From NCBI RefSeq assembly GCF_900141765.1, contig NZ_FSRK01000001.1, positions 1,178,001-1,242,000 on the forward strand: DNA of 64,000 nucleotides, given 5' to 3'. Position 1 is the first letter of the stretch, and each line of letters starts with the position of its first letter. Below, one piece after another: positions 22,190 through 29,894 of this stretch. This stretch comes from Epilithonimonas zeae. Lineage in GTDB: Bacteria > Bacteroidota > Bacteroidia > Flavobacteriales > Weeksellaceae. The position numbers and the translations under genes are program-made. The notes under the pieces are model-generated. The model was not told the DNA's origin and searched no databases. It worked only from the letters and a program-made list of their open reading frames with translations.

Positions 22190-22768
22190 ATGTTCGAAAT
22201 TTTCCAAAAATATCTTAACGACAAAATAGAACTTTCCAATTCGGAAATACAATTAATAGAATCTTTCTGCAAACCCAAAAAACTCCGTAAGAAACAGTTT
22301 CTTTGTCAGGAAGGAGATGTTTGGCATTACAACGCTTTTATTTGTCGGGGTTTGGTAAAAACTTTTTCCATTGCTGAAAACGGAACAGAGCACATCATCA
22401 ACTTCTCTCCCGAAAATTATTGGACAGGCGACCGAGAAAGTTTGATTAACGGAACACCTTCTCGTTTGAATATTGATGCTATCGAACCAACAGAACTGAT
22501 TTTAATCGAAAAATCAGATTTTGAAAAGCTTTGTGCAGATATACCTCAACTGAACCAAATGGTCAATCAGATTATTCAGAAAAGTTTTATTGTATCTCAG
22601 GGGAGAATTTTGGCGAATATAAGTTTTACGGCAGAAGAAAAATATCAGAATTTCCTTGAGAAATATCCTCACATTGTCAATCGAATTCCACAACATATGA
22701 TTGCTTCCTATATTGGAATTACACCCGAAACCCTTACCAGACTGCGTAGAAATATGGTCAAGAAATAA
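22190..22768 (+). CDS. Crp/Fnr-family transcriptional regulator
   Basis: This 192-residue protein has a cyclic-nucleotide-binding-type beta barrel (about residues 25-120, with FLCQEGDVWHYNAFICRG) and a C-terminal winged helix (HMIASYIGITPETLTRLRRN). The barrel lacks the R-x-A cAMP pocket signature of true CRP, as is usual for the many Bacteroidetes members of unknown effector. Just downstream lies a palindrome CATTGACA...TGTCAATG, which also occurs before the VOC gene. It is a good candidate target. Confidence 0.88.
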   Translation: MFEIFQKYLNDKIELSNSEIQLIESFCKPKKLRKKQFLCQEGDVWHYNAFICRGLVKTFSIAENGTEHIINFSPENYWTGDRESLINGTPSRLNIDAIEPTELILIEKSDFEKLCADIPQLNQMVNQIIQKSFIVSQGRILANISFTAEEKYQNFLEKYPHIVNRIPQHMIASYIGITPETLTRLRRNMVKK

Positions 22769-22781
22769 AACGTTTCATTTT

Positions 22782-22822
22782 CATTGACATTTGTTTGCTT
22801 TATTTTCAAGCTTTTGTCAATG
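22782..22822 (+). promoter_or_regulatory. Palindromic regulatory cassette, copy 1
   Basis: CATTGACA (22782-22789) and TGTCAATG (22815-22822) form a perfect 8-bp inverted repeat. The intervening bases TTTGTTTGCTTTATTTTCAA are almost identical to those of copy 2 at 23933-23973. A -7-like CATCTTTG follows near 22845, ahead of the SDR gene. Confidence 0.6.
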
Positions 22823-22885
22823 GAAGAAAACCTCATCTTGCAACATCTTTGTCTTATTAAAATTAACAATTAAAAATAAGACAAA

Positions 22886-23743
22886 ATGAACAAAACAGTT
22901 TTTATCACAGGAACAAGCACAGGCTTCGGAAAATTAACAGCTACAACTCTTGCCAACGCAGGTTACACCGTAATCGCAGGAATGCGGGGTGTTTCAGGAA
23001 AAAATGAAACCGTAGCCAAAGAATTGGGAGCTCTCCCCAATTTAGAAGTCGTTGAAATCGATGTAACCGACGATGCATCCGTAACCAATGCTTTCGAAAA
23101 AGTCCTTCAGAAATACGGTAAAATCGATGTGTTAGTCAACAACGCAGCCGTTTCTGGTTTCGGATTGTTGGAAGCGTACAGTTTGGACAGAATTCGCCAA
23201 ATGTTTGAAGTGAATTTCTATGGAGTTATCCGAACTTATCAGGCTGTATTGCCTTCTATGAGGGAGAATAAGAGCGGTTTGATTATCAACATCACTTCCG
23301 GAGCGAGTGCGCATACTTCGCCTTTTATGGTTCCATATTTTGCATCGAAATTCGGGGTTGAAAGTATTACAGAAGGTTTACAGGACGAATTGAAACAGTT
23401 CAATATCGACAACGTCTCCATCCAGCCAGGAGTTTATCCAACAGAAATGAATACAGGCGAAAAAGCAGGAGTTAATGCAGACAAACCAGAACTTACGACA
23501 TTGTATGACCCATTTGCGACAGAACAATTCAATGCGATTGGCGCTGCATTATTCGGAAAGATGAAAGAATTTAATATGAATCCGCAAACCATCGCAGACG
23601 GAATTTTGGAATTGATTCAGATGAAAGAAGGGTCTCGTCCGTTACGTTTTCCGTTGGATGCCGTTGCTCAGGGAACAGATTTGGAATTCATCAATGCAAG
23701 AGCCGAATTGAAAGCAAAATGGTTAGCAAAATATAGCGAATAA
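22886..23743 (+). CDS. Short-chain dehydrogenase/reductase
   Basis: This 285-residue classical SDR has the Rossmann motif TGTSTGFGK (about residue 7-15), the NNAAVSGFG motif and the YFASK catalytic pair (Tyr and Lys, about 152-156). It uses NAD(P)H and acts on a carbonyl or alcohol of unknown identity. The gene stands behind a palindromic cassette shared with the VOC gene, so the two are probably coregulated, perhaps by the Crp/Fnr protein just upstream. Confidence 0.93.
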   Translation: MNKTVFITGTSTGFGKLTATTLANAGYTVIAGMRGVSGKNETVAKELGALPNLEVVEIDVTDDASVTNAFEKVLQKYGKIDVLVNNAAVSGFGLLEAYSLDRIRQMFEVNFYGVIRTYQAVLPSMRENKSGLIINITSGASAHTSPFMVPYFASKFGVESITEGLQDELKQFNIDNVSIQPGVYPTEMNTGEKAGVNADKPELTTLYDPFATEQFNAIGAALFGKMKEFNMNPQTIADGILELIQMKEGSRPLRFPLDAVAQGTDLEFINARAELKAKWLAKYSE

Positions 23744-23768
23744 CTAAAGTTTTTAAATCATAACTAAT

Positions 23769-23800
23769 AAGGTTGGAATATTTCGTTCCAGCCTTTTTTG
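23769..23800 (+). terminator. Terminator after the SDR gene
   Basis: AAGGTTGGAA pairs with TTCCAGCCTT around ATATTTCG and is followed by TTTTT. Confidence 0.85.
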
Positions 23801-23810
23801 ATTTCTTATT

Positions 23811-23900
23811 TGGAGCTTAATCCCGCTTTCCACTATATCTTTTTCGCGAGCGCTTTTTTCAAGCCATTTCAGAAAAAGGATGCCGTTGCAATCGGGGCTA
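23811..23900. repeat. Dispersed repeat, copy 2
   Basis: It runs from TGGAGCTTAATCCCGCTTTCC to AAAAGGATGCCGTTGCAATC GGGG and is a close relative of the copy at 14664-14740. It sits between the SDR terminator and the second palindromic cassette. Confidence 0.75.
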
Positions 23901-23932
23901 GAGAGAAATTTTGGTATTCAAATCATCAGTTT

Positions 23933-23973
23933 CATTGACATTTGTTTGCTTTTTTTTCAAGCTTTTGTCAATG
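23933..23973 (+). promoter_or_regulatory. Palindromic regulatory cassette, copy 2
   Basis: CATTGACA (23933-23940) and TGTCAATG (23966-23973) surround a spacer nearly identical to that at 22790-22814. It precedes the VOC gene. Confidence 0.6.
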
Positions 23974-24033
23974 GAAGAAGGCTTCCGAATGTTGGAAATT
24001 TGCTTCATACAATAACAACAAAAAATTATCATA

Positions 24034-25042
24034 ATGAGCAATTTAAAAAAAACAAATCAAAGCCAACGCAACAGCAGTAGCAAGTGCACTTTTATTATCA
24101 ACAGCAGTTTCAAACACTTCAGCGCAGGAAAAAACAGGAATTCTTGGAATCGACCACGTAGGAATCAACGTTCCGAATATGAAACAGGCGGTGAATTTCT
24201 TCACAGACGTTTTAGGATTTTCGCCAGTTACAACTTTAGGCCCGATTCCTTTGGATGATGCGTGGAAAAAGAACAATCATATGAATGCTAAAACCGGTCC
24301 CGTAACCATCAAAATGGTAAAAGCAGGAACAGGAGCCAACATCGAGTTATTCGAATATCAAGATAATAAAGGAAGTTCTCAACAACCTGGAGGAGACGAT
24401 ATCGGAGCAAGTCACATTGCTTTTTATACGAATGACATCAATAAAAGTGTAGCGTATCTTAAAAGCAAAGGCGTACAATTTTTAGGAGAACCGTTTTTGA
24501 TGCCATCGGGAGATACAGAAGGCGAAACTTGGGTTTATTTTGTAACACCTTGGGGTTCTAAAATGGAATTGGTCTCTTATCCAAACGGAAAAGGTTATGA
24601 GAAAAAAAATCCTGCAACGATTTTATGGTCGCCTAAAGATGTCGTAAAAAATCAAACCGAAAAATCAGATGCTAAACCGCTTTCTGAAACAGAAATTAAA
24701 TCTTTAGTAGAAGGACATTTAGCAATCTGGAACGAGAGAGACCTTAAAAAACGTGAAGCATTAATGTCAAAAATTTATGCCGATGATATTGAAATGGTGG
24801 ACAGTCATTTTATCGCAGTCGGTCACAAAGAAATCAATGGTTTTGTGGATGGATTACAACAGAAAAATCCGAATTCTAAATTCTCTCACATCAAAGCAAT
24901 AGACATTAATCACAACATTGCAAGACTATATTGGCAGAATGGAACTCCCGAAAAACCAGATGCTGTAACAGGAATGGATTTATTCGTTTTCGAAAACGGA
25001 AAAGCTGTGAAACTGTACGTTTTTGTAGACAATAAAAATTAA
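24034..25042 (+). CDS. VOC-domain plus NTF2-like exported protein, apparent 5' frameshift
   Basis: The core frame encodes a VOC (glyoxalase/dioxygenase-like) domain (about 45-180 of the restored protein; GIDHVGINVPNM, SHIAFYTND, WVYFVTPWGSKMEL). A C-terminal NTF2/SnoaL-like domain follows (GHLAIWNERDLKKREALM). The ATG at 24034 gives MSNLKK and then leaves the frame. Removing one A from the A8 run (24045-24052) joins it to a signal peptide (KANATAVASALLLSTAVSNT, then SAQ). The enzyme is therefore probably periplasmic, and the shift is either a sequencing error or a real lesion. The next in-frame ATG is at 24179, inside the VOC domain. Confidence 0.8.
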
Positions 25043-25174
25043 ATTCTCTTTTAAATTTCAAACAAACTTTAACAATAAAGAAGTCGGTGAATAAGAATTC
25101 ATCAGCAGGATTCTTGTTCCCTTTTTTTCAAAATTTTAATCAAACTCAAACTTTAACATTTAAAATAAAACAAT

Positions 25175-25618
25175 ATGAAAGCATCGGTAATCAATCAAAA
25201 TTCAGCCAACGAAACATTAATCCGTGAATTGTATAGAATAGCCGAAGTTCAGTATTCAAAAGGATTTACAGAACTTTTTGCAGAAGACGGTTATTTCTGG
25301 GACGTATCTTCAGGAAACAAATATTACGGTGAAGACATCGGTAAAACTGTGGATATTTTTGCTACGGCTTTTCCAGATATGCACAGAGAATTATACGAAT
25401 TGTACGTCTTGGAAGATGAAAATACAGTCATCGTAGAATTATCATTGAACGGAACTCATAACGGTCCACTTCAATTGGCTTCGGGAACTTTGGAATCCAC
25501 AGGAAAAACCATCGAAGTGCCTTGTTGTGATGTCTTCAAAATTGAAAACGGAAAAGTAAAATCCTTCCATTGTTATAATGCCGGAACAATACTTTTAGGA
25601 CAATTAGGAGTTCTTTAA
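25175..25618 (+). CDS. NTF2-like/SnoaL-fold protein
   Basis: This 147-residue single-domain protein has the NTF2-like alpha+beta cone pattern. It starts with a helix (IRELYRIAEVQYSKGFTELF), followed by an early YYGEDIGKTVDIFATAFPDM motif and beta strands to the end (CCDVFKIENGKVKSFHCYNA). Such proteins are small hydrolases, isomerases or ligand-binding proteins. It lies between the VOC-NTF2 protein and a nitroreductase, on the same strand. A strong hairpin (25631-25666) follows. The substrate is unknown. Confidence 0.8.
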   Translation: MKASVINQNSANETLIRELYRIAEVQYSKGFTELFAEDGYFWDVSSGNKYYGEDIGKTVDIFATAFPDMHRELYELYVLEDENTVIVELSLNGTHNGPLQLASGTLESTGKTIEVPCCDVFKIENGKVKSFHCYNAGTILLGQLGVL

Positions 25619-25630
25619 ATATTTTAAAAT

Positions 25631-25666
25631 AATCAAGGTAAATGTGAATAATCATTTGCCTTGATT
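25631..25666 (+). terminator. Strong hairpin after the NTF2-like gene
   Basis: AATCAAGGTAAATG pairs with CATTTGCCTTGATT (one T·G). There is no clear T run, so it may act as a partial terminator or an mRNA stabiliser before the nitroreductase. Confidence 0.5.
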
Positions 25667-25682
25667 TAAAACATAAAATCAA

Positions 25683-26315
25683 ATGAAAAATATCATAGAA
25701 TTACTGAACTGGAGATATGCCACAAAAAAAATGACGGGCGAGAAAATTTCTTCAGAAAAAATCAATAACATATTGGAAGCAGCTCATTTGGCTCCTTCAG
25801 GCATTGGATTGCAGCCTTACGAAATCATCGTTATCAGCAATCCCGAAATCAAAAAGAAAATATTACCGATAGCAATGAATCAACCTCAAATTGTAGAATC
25901 ATCACATCTTTTGGTTTTCGCTGTTTGGGATGAATATTCTAAAGAAAGAATTGATAACGTATTCGATTATCTGGCAGAAAAACGCAATGTAGACTCTACT
26001 CATTATGATAAACAAAGAGCATTTTCAAAACAGTTTTTCGGAAATATGAGCATCGAAGAAAACTTTCATCACGCAGCAAAACAGGCGAATATTGCTTTAG
26101 GTTTAGCGATTGTTGAAGCGGCTTCGGAAGGAATAGATTCTACACCGATGGAAGGTTTTGACCCGATTGCACTTGACGAGTTTTTGAAACTTTCATCCAA
26201 AGGTTTACGAAGCTCAATGTTGTTGGCTTTAGGCTACAGAGACACAGAAAATGACTGGAATCTTAATCAGAAAAAAGTACGCAAACCATTTGAAGAGTTT
26301 GTGACTTTTCTTTAA
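25683..26315 (+). CDS. Nitroreductase-family oxidoreductase
   Basis: This 210-residue flavoenzyme of the NfsB/YfkO type has the N-terminal FMN-binding RYATKKMTGEKIS segment, the APSGIGLQPYEIIVI motif, and the C-terminal KGLRSSMLLALGYRDTENDW motif. Homodimers bind FMN and reduce nitro compounds, quinones or related electrophiles with NAD(P)H. Together with the SDR, ALDH, VOC and NTF2-like neighbours it suggests a redox or detoxification cluster. Confidence 0.92.
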   Translation: MKNIIELLNWRYATKKMTGEKISSEKINNILEAAHLAPSGIGLQPYEIIVISNPEIKKKILPIAMNQPQIVESSHLLVFAVWDEYSKERIDNVFDYLAEKRNVDSTHYDKQRAFSKQFFGNMSIEENFHHAAKQANIALGLAIVEAASEGIDSTPMEGFDPIALDEFLKLSSKGLRSSMLLALGYRDTENDWNLNQKKVRKPFEEFVTFL

Positions 26316-26337
26316 TCATTAATTTTAAAATAATTAT

Positions 26338-26372
26338 AACAAAAGCTTATTGTAATTCAATAAGCTTTTGTT
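26338..26372. terminator. Bidirectional terminator between convergent genes
   Basis: AACAAAAGCTTATTG (26338-26352) pairs perfectly with CAATAAGCTTTTGTT (26358-26372). A/T-rich flanks on both sides suit termination from either direction. Confidence 0.8.
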
Positions 26373-26392
26373 GTTGTAATCACATTATATTG

Positions 26393-26797
26393 TTATCCTG
26401 CTTTACACATCGCATCCCAAGTTGTCCAAAAATGAGCATTAATTGATCCTGGGGCTGGATTTAGACTGTCAGCAACAATTCCTACCATTGAGGCGCAGTT
26501 AGAATTACATCCTATCTCATTGCTACTTCCTGATTGTGGAGGAATTTGGCGCCATGTACCTGTAGAACCACTTAATAATTCTACTTTTATTTCAAAAATT
26601 CCGGAAAGATCTGGCGTTTGGATTTGCTTAGTTGGATTGTCACTCGAAATAGAATCACTCCAGTTTTCTTGTGAAAAAGTTACGCGCCAAGTTGAAATCA
26701 TTTTGGACGTGTCGTTTTGTGGGGAAAGGTATACCCAAAATTGAGCACCGCCACCTAATTGAAGCTGACCGGTTGAGTTTACATTAGTTTCAGACAT
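26393..26797 (-). CDS. Hypothetical small Cys-containing protein
   Basis: This 134-residue protein has no signal peptide or membrane helix. It is rich in Ser, Thr, Asn, Gly and Trp (TWRVTFSQENWSD, GTWRQIPPQSGSS), with four Cys, three of them close together near the end (GCNSNCASM and MCKAG). The composition resembles secreted or capsid-like beta proteins more than an enzyme. It stands alone between convergent and divergent genes with an AT-rich promoter region upstream. I do not recognise the family. Confidence 0.6.
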   Translation of the reverse strand: MSETNVNSTGQLQLGGGAQFWVYLSPQNDTSKMISTWRVTFSQENWSDSISSDNPTKQIQTPDLSGIFEIKVELLSGSTGTWRQIPPQSGSSNEIGCNSNCASMVGIVADSLNPAPGSINAHFWTTWDAMCKAG

Positions 26798-27054
26798 ATT
26801 AATTTGTTTTTATTGGTTTATTAATAAGTCAAAGTAACAAAGAAGATGAGAATTGCTATAGGGTATAAATCAGCAATTTATAGTTTGAGTATAAATACGG
26901 ATTGTTGAATATATTTTATTTCTGAATCATAAAATGGAGATTTATATTTAATTGTTTAACTGTAATTATTTGTTTTTTAATATTTTAAGTTAAATTAGTC
27001 AGATTCCTTTTTTTTGATATATTTGAAACCAGACCTTAAAACCATATTTCCATT

Positions 27055-27570
27055 TTGGAATCTCAATTTGAAAAATTATATTCTGATTACAAAAATCAGG
27101 TTTATTTTTTCGTGAAAAAATACGTTCACGGACAGGATGGTATTGAAGATATCGTTCAGGATATTTTTGTCCATCTGTGGAAGCATAGAGATTCTTTGAA
27201 TAAGAATAAAGAAGCAATAGTTTTCAAAACTGCTAAACAAGAGATTGCTAATTTTTACAGGAAAAATAAATTGTCTTTCTCTGATTTCAAGGAAGAATCT
27301 CATCTCAGCATTGTGAAGGACGAATATGACGAAGAGCAATTCAAATCCTATTCTGAACAAGCAGAAAAATTACTCAAACTAATTCCTGAAAAAAGCAGGT
27401 CTTTCTTCCTCAAACATAAAATTGATGGACTGAGTTATTCCGAAATTGCAAAAGAAAATAGTATTTCCAAGAATGCTGTAGCCAAGCACGTTAATAAGGT
27501 TCTTCACATCCTAAAAACAAACATTAATCTATTTTTTCTACTATTGATTTTCATTAAAAATTTTTTTTAA
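27055..27570 (+). CDS. ECF-type RNA polymerase sigma factor
   Basis: This 171-residue protein has sigma region 2 (about 5-70; DIVQDIFVHLWKHRD) and region 4 (about 110-160; LSYSEIAKENSISKNAVAKHVNK). The frame begins with TTG at 27055, and no ATG precedes region 2. Together with the FecR-like anti-sigma gene and the STN-type SusC protein downstream, it forms a cell-surface signalling unit. Substrate binding at SusC relieves FecR and frees the sigma factor. Two near-identical candidate promoters for it lie at 27571 and 28953. The C-terminus (FFLLLIFIKNFF) is unusually hydrophobic. Confidence 0.9.
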   Translation: MESQFEKLYSDYKNQVYFFVKKYVHGQDGIEDIVQDIFVHLWKHRDSLNKNKEAIVFKTAKQEIANFYRKNKLSFSDFKEESHLSIVKDEYDEEQFKSYSEQAEKLLKLIPEKSRSFFLKHKIDGLSYSEIAKENSISKNAVAKHVNKVLHILKTNINLFFLLLIFIKNFF

Positions 27571-27599
27571 GGTTGACGATTTCGGTAGGTCTGCGTAAT
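27571..27599 (+). promoter_or_regulatory. Candidate ECF-dependent promoter, copy 1
   Basis: GGTTGACGATTT (27571-27582) followed by CTGCGTAAT (27591-27599). The same pair of elements is found at 28953-28980 before the FecR gene, and no standard TANNTTTG box is seen. It would drive the phosphatase gene at 27644. Confidence 0.6.
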
Positions 27600-27643
27600 T
27601 AATCGTAAGACAGAAATCAATCTGAAACTAAAATAAGTTTATA

Positions 27644-28906
27644 ATGAAGAAATCATTTTCTATTCTGCTGCTCGCAGCTTCTTTTTTTTACCAGGGACAA
27701 ACTACTAAAGAAGAAATCCTCTCAGACCTAAATCAAACCGGCGGTGTTTACTACGCTTATCCAACTCCGACAAAAAAACTGACTGCGGTTCCATCAGGAT
27801 ATCAGCCGTTTTACATTAGTCATTATGGAAGACACGGTTCAAGATGGCTCATTAATGACAAAGATTTTTCCGGTGTAATGGACATCCTGAGAAAAGCTAA
27901 TGAGAATAATGCTTTGACAGAAAACGGAAAGTCAGCGTTACAACGGTTGGAGAAAATCTGGAAAATTGCTGAAGGTCATAACGGAGATTTGACGGAATTA
28001 GGCGGATTACAGCATAAGCAGATTTCACAGAGAATGTTCAAGAATAATCCGCAGGTTTTTGGAAATAATGCTGTTGTAACTGCAAAATCGACTGTTGTTC
28101 CGAGATGCATCATCAGTATGGCTTATTTTACCAATGAATTGACAGCAAATAATCCAAAGCTTAATATCAGCGTAGAATCTTCTGATAAGTATATGAAATA
28201 TCTGAATCATCATACCAAAGAATCTATCGATTTCAAAAGTCAGGATAACTTCTGGCAGGAAGAAAAACGAAAGCTAAAACAAGATGCTTTACGCTCAGAC
28301 CGATTTATCAAAAATCTCTTCAATAATGATGAATATGTTTATAAAAATGTGAATCCTGAAAAAGTGGTGGAATCTTTCTATTGGATTGCCAGCGATATGC
28401 AGAATCTGGAGACGGACATTTCTTTTTACGATTTGTTCACGAAAGATGAATTGTTCAATATTTATCAGGCAATCAATTATCAATTCTATGTGAATGATGC
28501 TGCGTCGCCTTTGAGTAAAGGATTGGTAAAAAATAATGCAATTCCGTTAGTCAAAAATATTCTGGAAGAAGCCGAAGATTATATCAAAAACAATAAAAGT
28601 GGAGCATCGCTTAGATTTGGACACGATGGAAATATTGCACCATTATTAGCTTTTATGAGAGTTGAAGGAATGGACAAGGAAGAAATCAATCCAAGAGAAG
28701 TTTATAAAGTTTGGAATACATTTCAGGCTGCACCAATGGCTGCCAATCTTCAGATGATTTTTTATAAGAATAAGAAAAGTGATGTTTTGGTGAAATTTCT
28801 TTTGAATGAAAACGAGGTCAGCATTCCTGTTGAAACCAAAAGTTTTCCTTACTACCAATGGAATGAAGTGAAAACTTATTTGGAAAAAATGACCAAGTCA
28901 AATTAA
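27644..28906 (+). CDS. Exported histidine acid phosphatase (MINPP/phytase-like)
   Basis: This 420-residue protein has a signal peptide (to about residue 19). The catalytic RHGSR motif is at 63-67 (SHYGRHGSRW) and the proton-donor region at 326-330 (GHDGN). This is the histidine acid phosphatase (branch 2) fold. Bacteroidetes members include multiple inositol polyphosphate phosphatases, which cleave phytate in the periplasm or at the surface. It sits inside an ECF/FecR/SusCD unit and has its own ECF-type promoter, which supports phosphate release coupled to uptake. Inositol phosphate as substrate is an inference. Confidence 0.85.
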   Translation: MKKSFSILLLAASFFYQGQTTKEEILSDLNQTGGVYYAYPTPTKKLTAVPSGYQPFYISHYGRHGSRWLINDKDFSGVMDILRKANENNALTENGKSALQRLEKIWKIAEGHNGDLTELGGLQHKQISQRMFKNNPQVFGNNAVVTAKSTVVPRCIISMAYFTNELTANNPKLNISVESSDKYMKYLNHHTKESIDFKSQDNFWQEEKRKLKQDALRSDRFIKNLFNNDEYVYKNVNPEKVVESFYWIASDMQNLETDISFYDLFTKDELFNIYQAINYQFYVNDAASPLSKGLVKNNAIPLVKNILEEAEDYIKNNKSGASLRFGHDGNIAPLLAFMRVEGMDKEEINPREVYKVWNTFQAAPMAANLQMIFYKNKKSDVLVKFLLNENEVSIPVETKSFPYYQWNEVKTYLEKMTKSN

Positions 28907-28952
28907 TATCAAATTTTTGAATTAAAATCAATTTAAAAAACTTTAGAAAAAA

Positions 28953-28980
28953 GGTTGACGATTTAGAAATCTTGCGTAAT
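28953..28980 (+). promoter_or_regulatory. Candidate ECF-dependent promoter, copy 2
   Basis: GGTTGACGATTT (28953-28964) followed by CTTGCGTAAT (28971-28980). The 12-bp first element is identical to that of copy 1, and the spacing differs by one base. The FecR ATG begins at 28988. Confidence 0.6.
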
Positions 28981-28987
28981 ACTGAAT

Positions 28988-29815
28988 ATGAATAACATAG
29001 ACGACGAAAATTTTAAAAAGAACTGGGAAAAAACTTACGAAGAAAACGAGAGAATGGATTCGGAGACAGATGCACGAATCCAAGCGGGAATTCAGAGTAG
29101 GATAAAATCTGGTAACAAGTTCAAAAAATTATATTGGGTTGCTGCAGCTGCGGTAATTACGGGATTTGGTGTTCTTTTTTATACACCTTCTTCGCCGGCT
29201 TCTGTGGAGAAAGCTCAGTCTCAATTTTATTCCAGTGTGGATTTTACGAAAAAGATTAGCCTTCCCGACGGAAGTAGTATTGTGTTAGAGCCCCACAGTA
29301 CACTCGAATTAGCAAAAGATTTTGGAAAATCGGACCGTAAAATTACATTCACAGGAAAAGCGACTTTTGATATTGCAAAAGATAAGACGAGACCTTTTAG
29401 AATCAATGCAAAAGATTTCACGGTACAGGTTTTAGGAACTAAATTTTTTCTAGACCAAACAAGCGGAAAAGAAAAAGTGGAGCTTTTTGAAGGAAAAGTG
29501 AAGGTTGACCATCAGGGAAAAATCACTTATCTGCTTCCAAACGAATCTTGGAACAAGAATGTGGAAGAGAAGCCTCAAACTTATCTTGTCGCAAATGTGA
29601 AAAGGAATTTCTCTTTCGAGGATGAAAATTTTGAAAATATCATCAATGAACTGGAAATCGTTTATAATGTTAAAATCGATTATCCTCAGGAATATGCCAA
29701 AAAGAAAATCAAAGGTTCATTCTCTGGCGATATGAATGAGGTCTTGTTCGCAATTTGTTATCCATTCAATCTTAAAGCTGAAAAAAAATCTGACAATCAA
29801 ATACAATTAAAATAA
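28988..29815 (+). CDS. FecR-like anti-sigma factor
   Basis: This 275-residue protein has a cytosolic N-terminus (about 1-40), one membrane helix (about 42-62; YWVAAAAVITGFGVLFY), the FecR periplasmic domain (about 85-185; ISLPDGSSIVLEPHSTLE, GKATFDIAKDKTRPFRI) and a DUF4974-like C-terminal domain (about 200-270; FEDENFENIINELEIVYNVKIDYP). This is the normal build of Bacteroidetes anti-sigma factors. It receives the signal from the STN domain of the SusC protein encoded next and holds or activates the ECF factor. Confidence 0.93.
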   Translation: MNNIDDENFKKNWEKTYEENERMDSETDARIQAGIQSRIKSGNKFKKLYWVAAAAVITGFGVLFYTPSSPASVEKAQSQFYSSVDFTKKISLPDGSSIVLEPHSTLELAKDFGKSDRKITFTGKATFDIAKDKTRPFRINAKDFTVQVLGTKFFLDQTSGKEKVELFEGKVKVDHQGKITYLLPNESWNKNVEEKPQTYLVANVKRNFSFEDENFENIINELEIVYNVKIDYPQEYAKKKIKGSFSGDMNEVLFAICYPFNLKAEKKSDNQIQLK

Positions 29816-29823
29816 AAAAGCAC

Positions 29824-29841
29824 CGATAATGACGGTTATCG
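29824..29841 (+). other. Hairpin between the FecR and SusC genes
   Basis: CGATAA pairs with TTATCG around TGACGG. It is not followed by a T run. It may adjust the FecR/SusC expression ratio by partial stop or mRNA processing. Confidence 0.4.
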
Positions 29842-29894
29842 ATGCAATAAATGATTTGACTCGCTAAAGTATAATCAAATTAATCCCCAAATTT

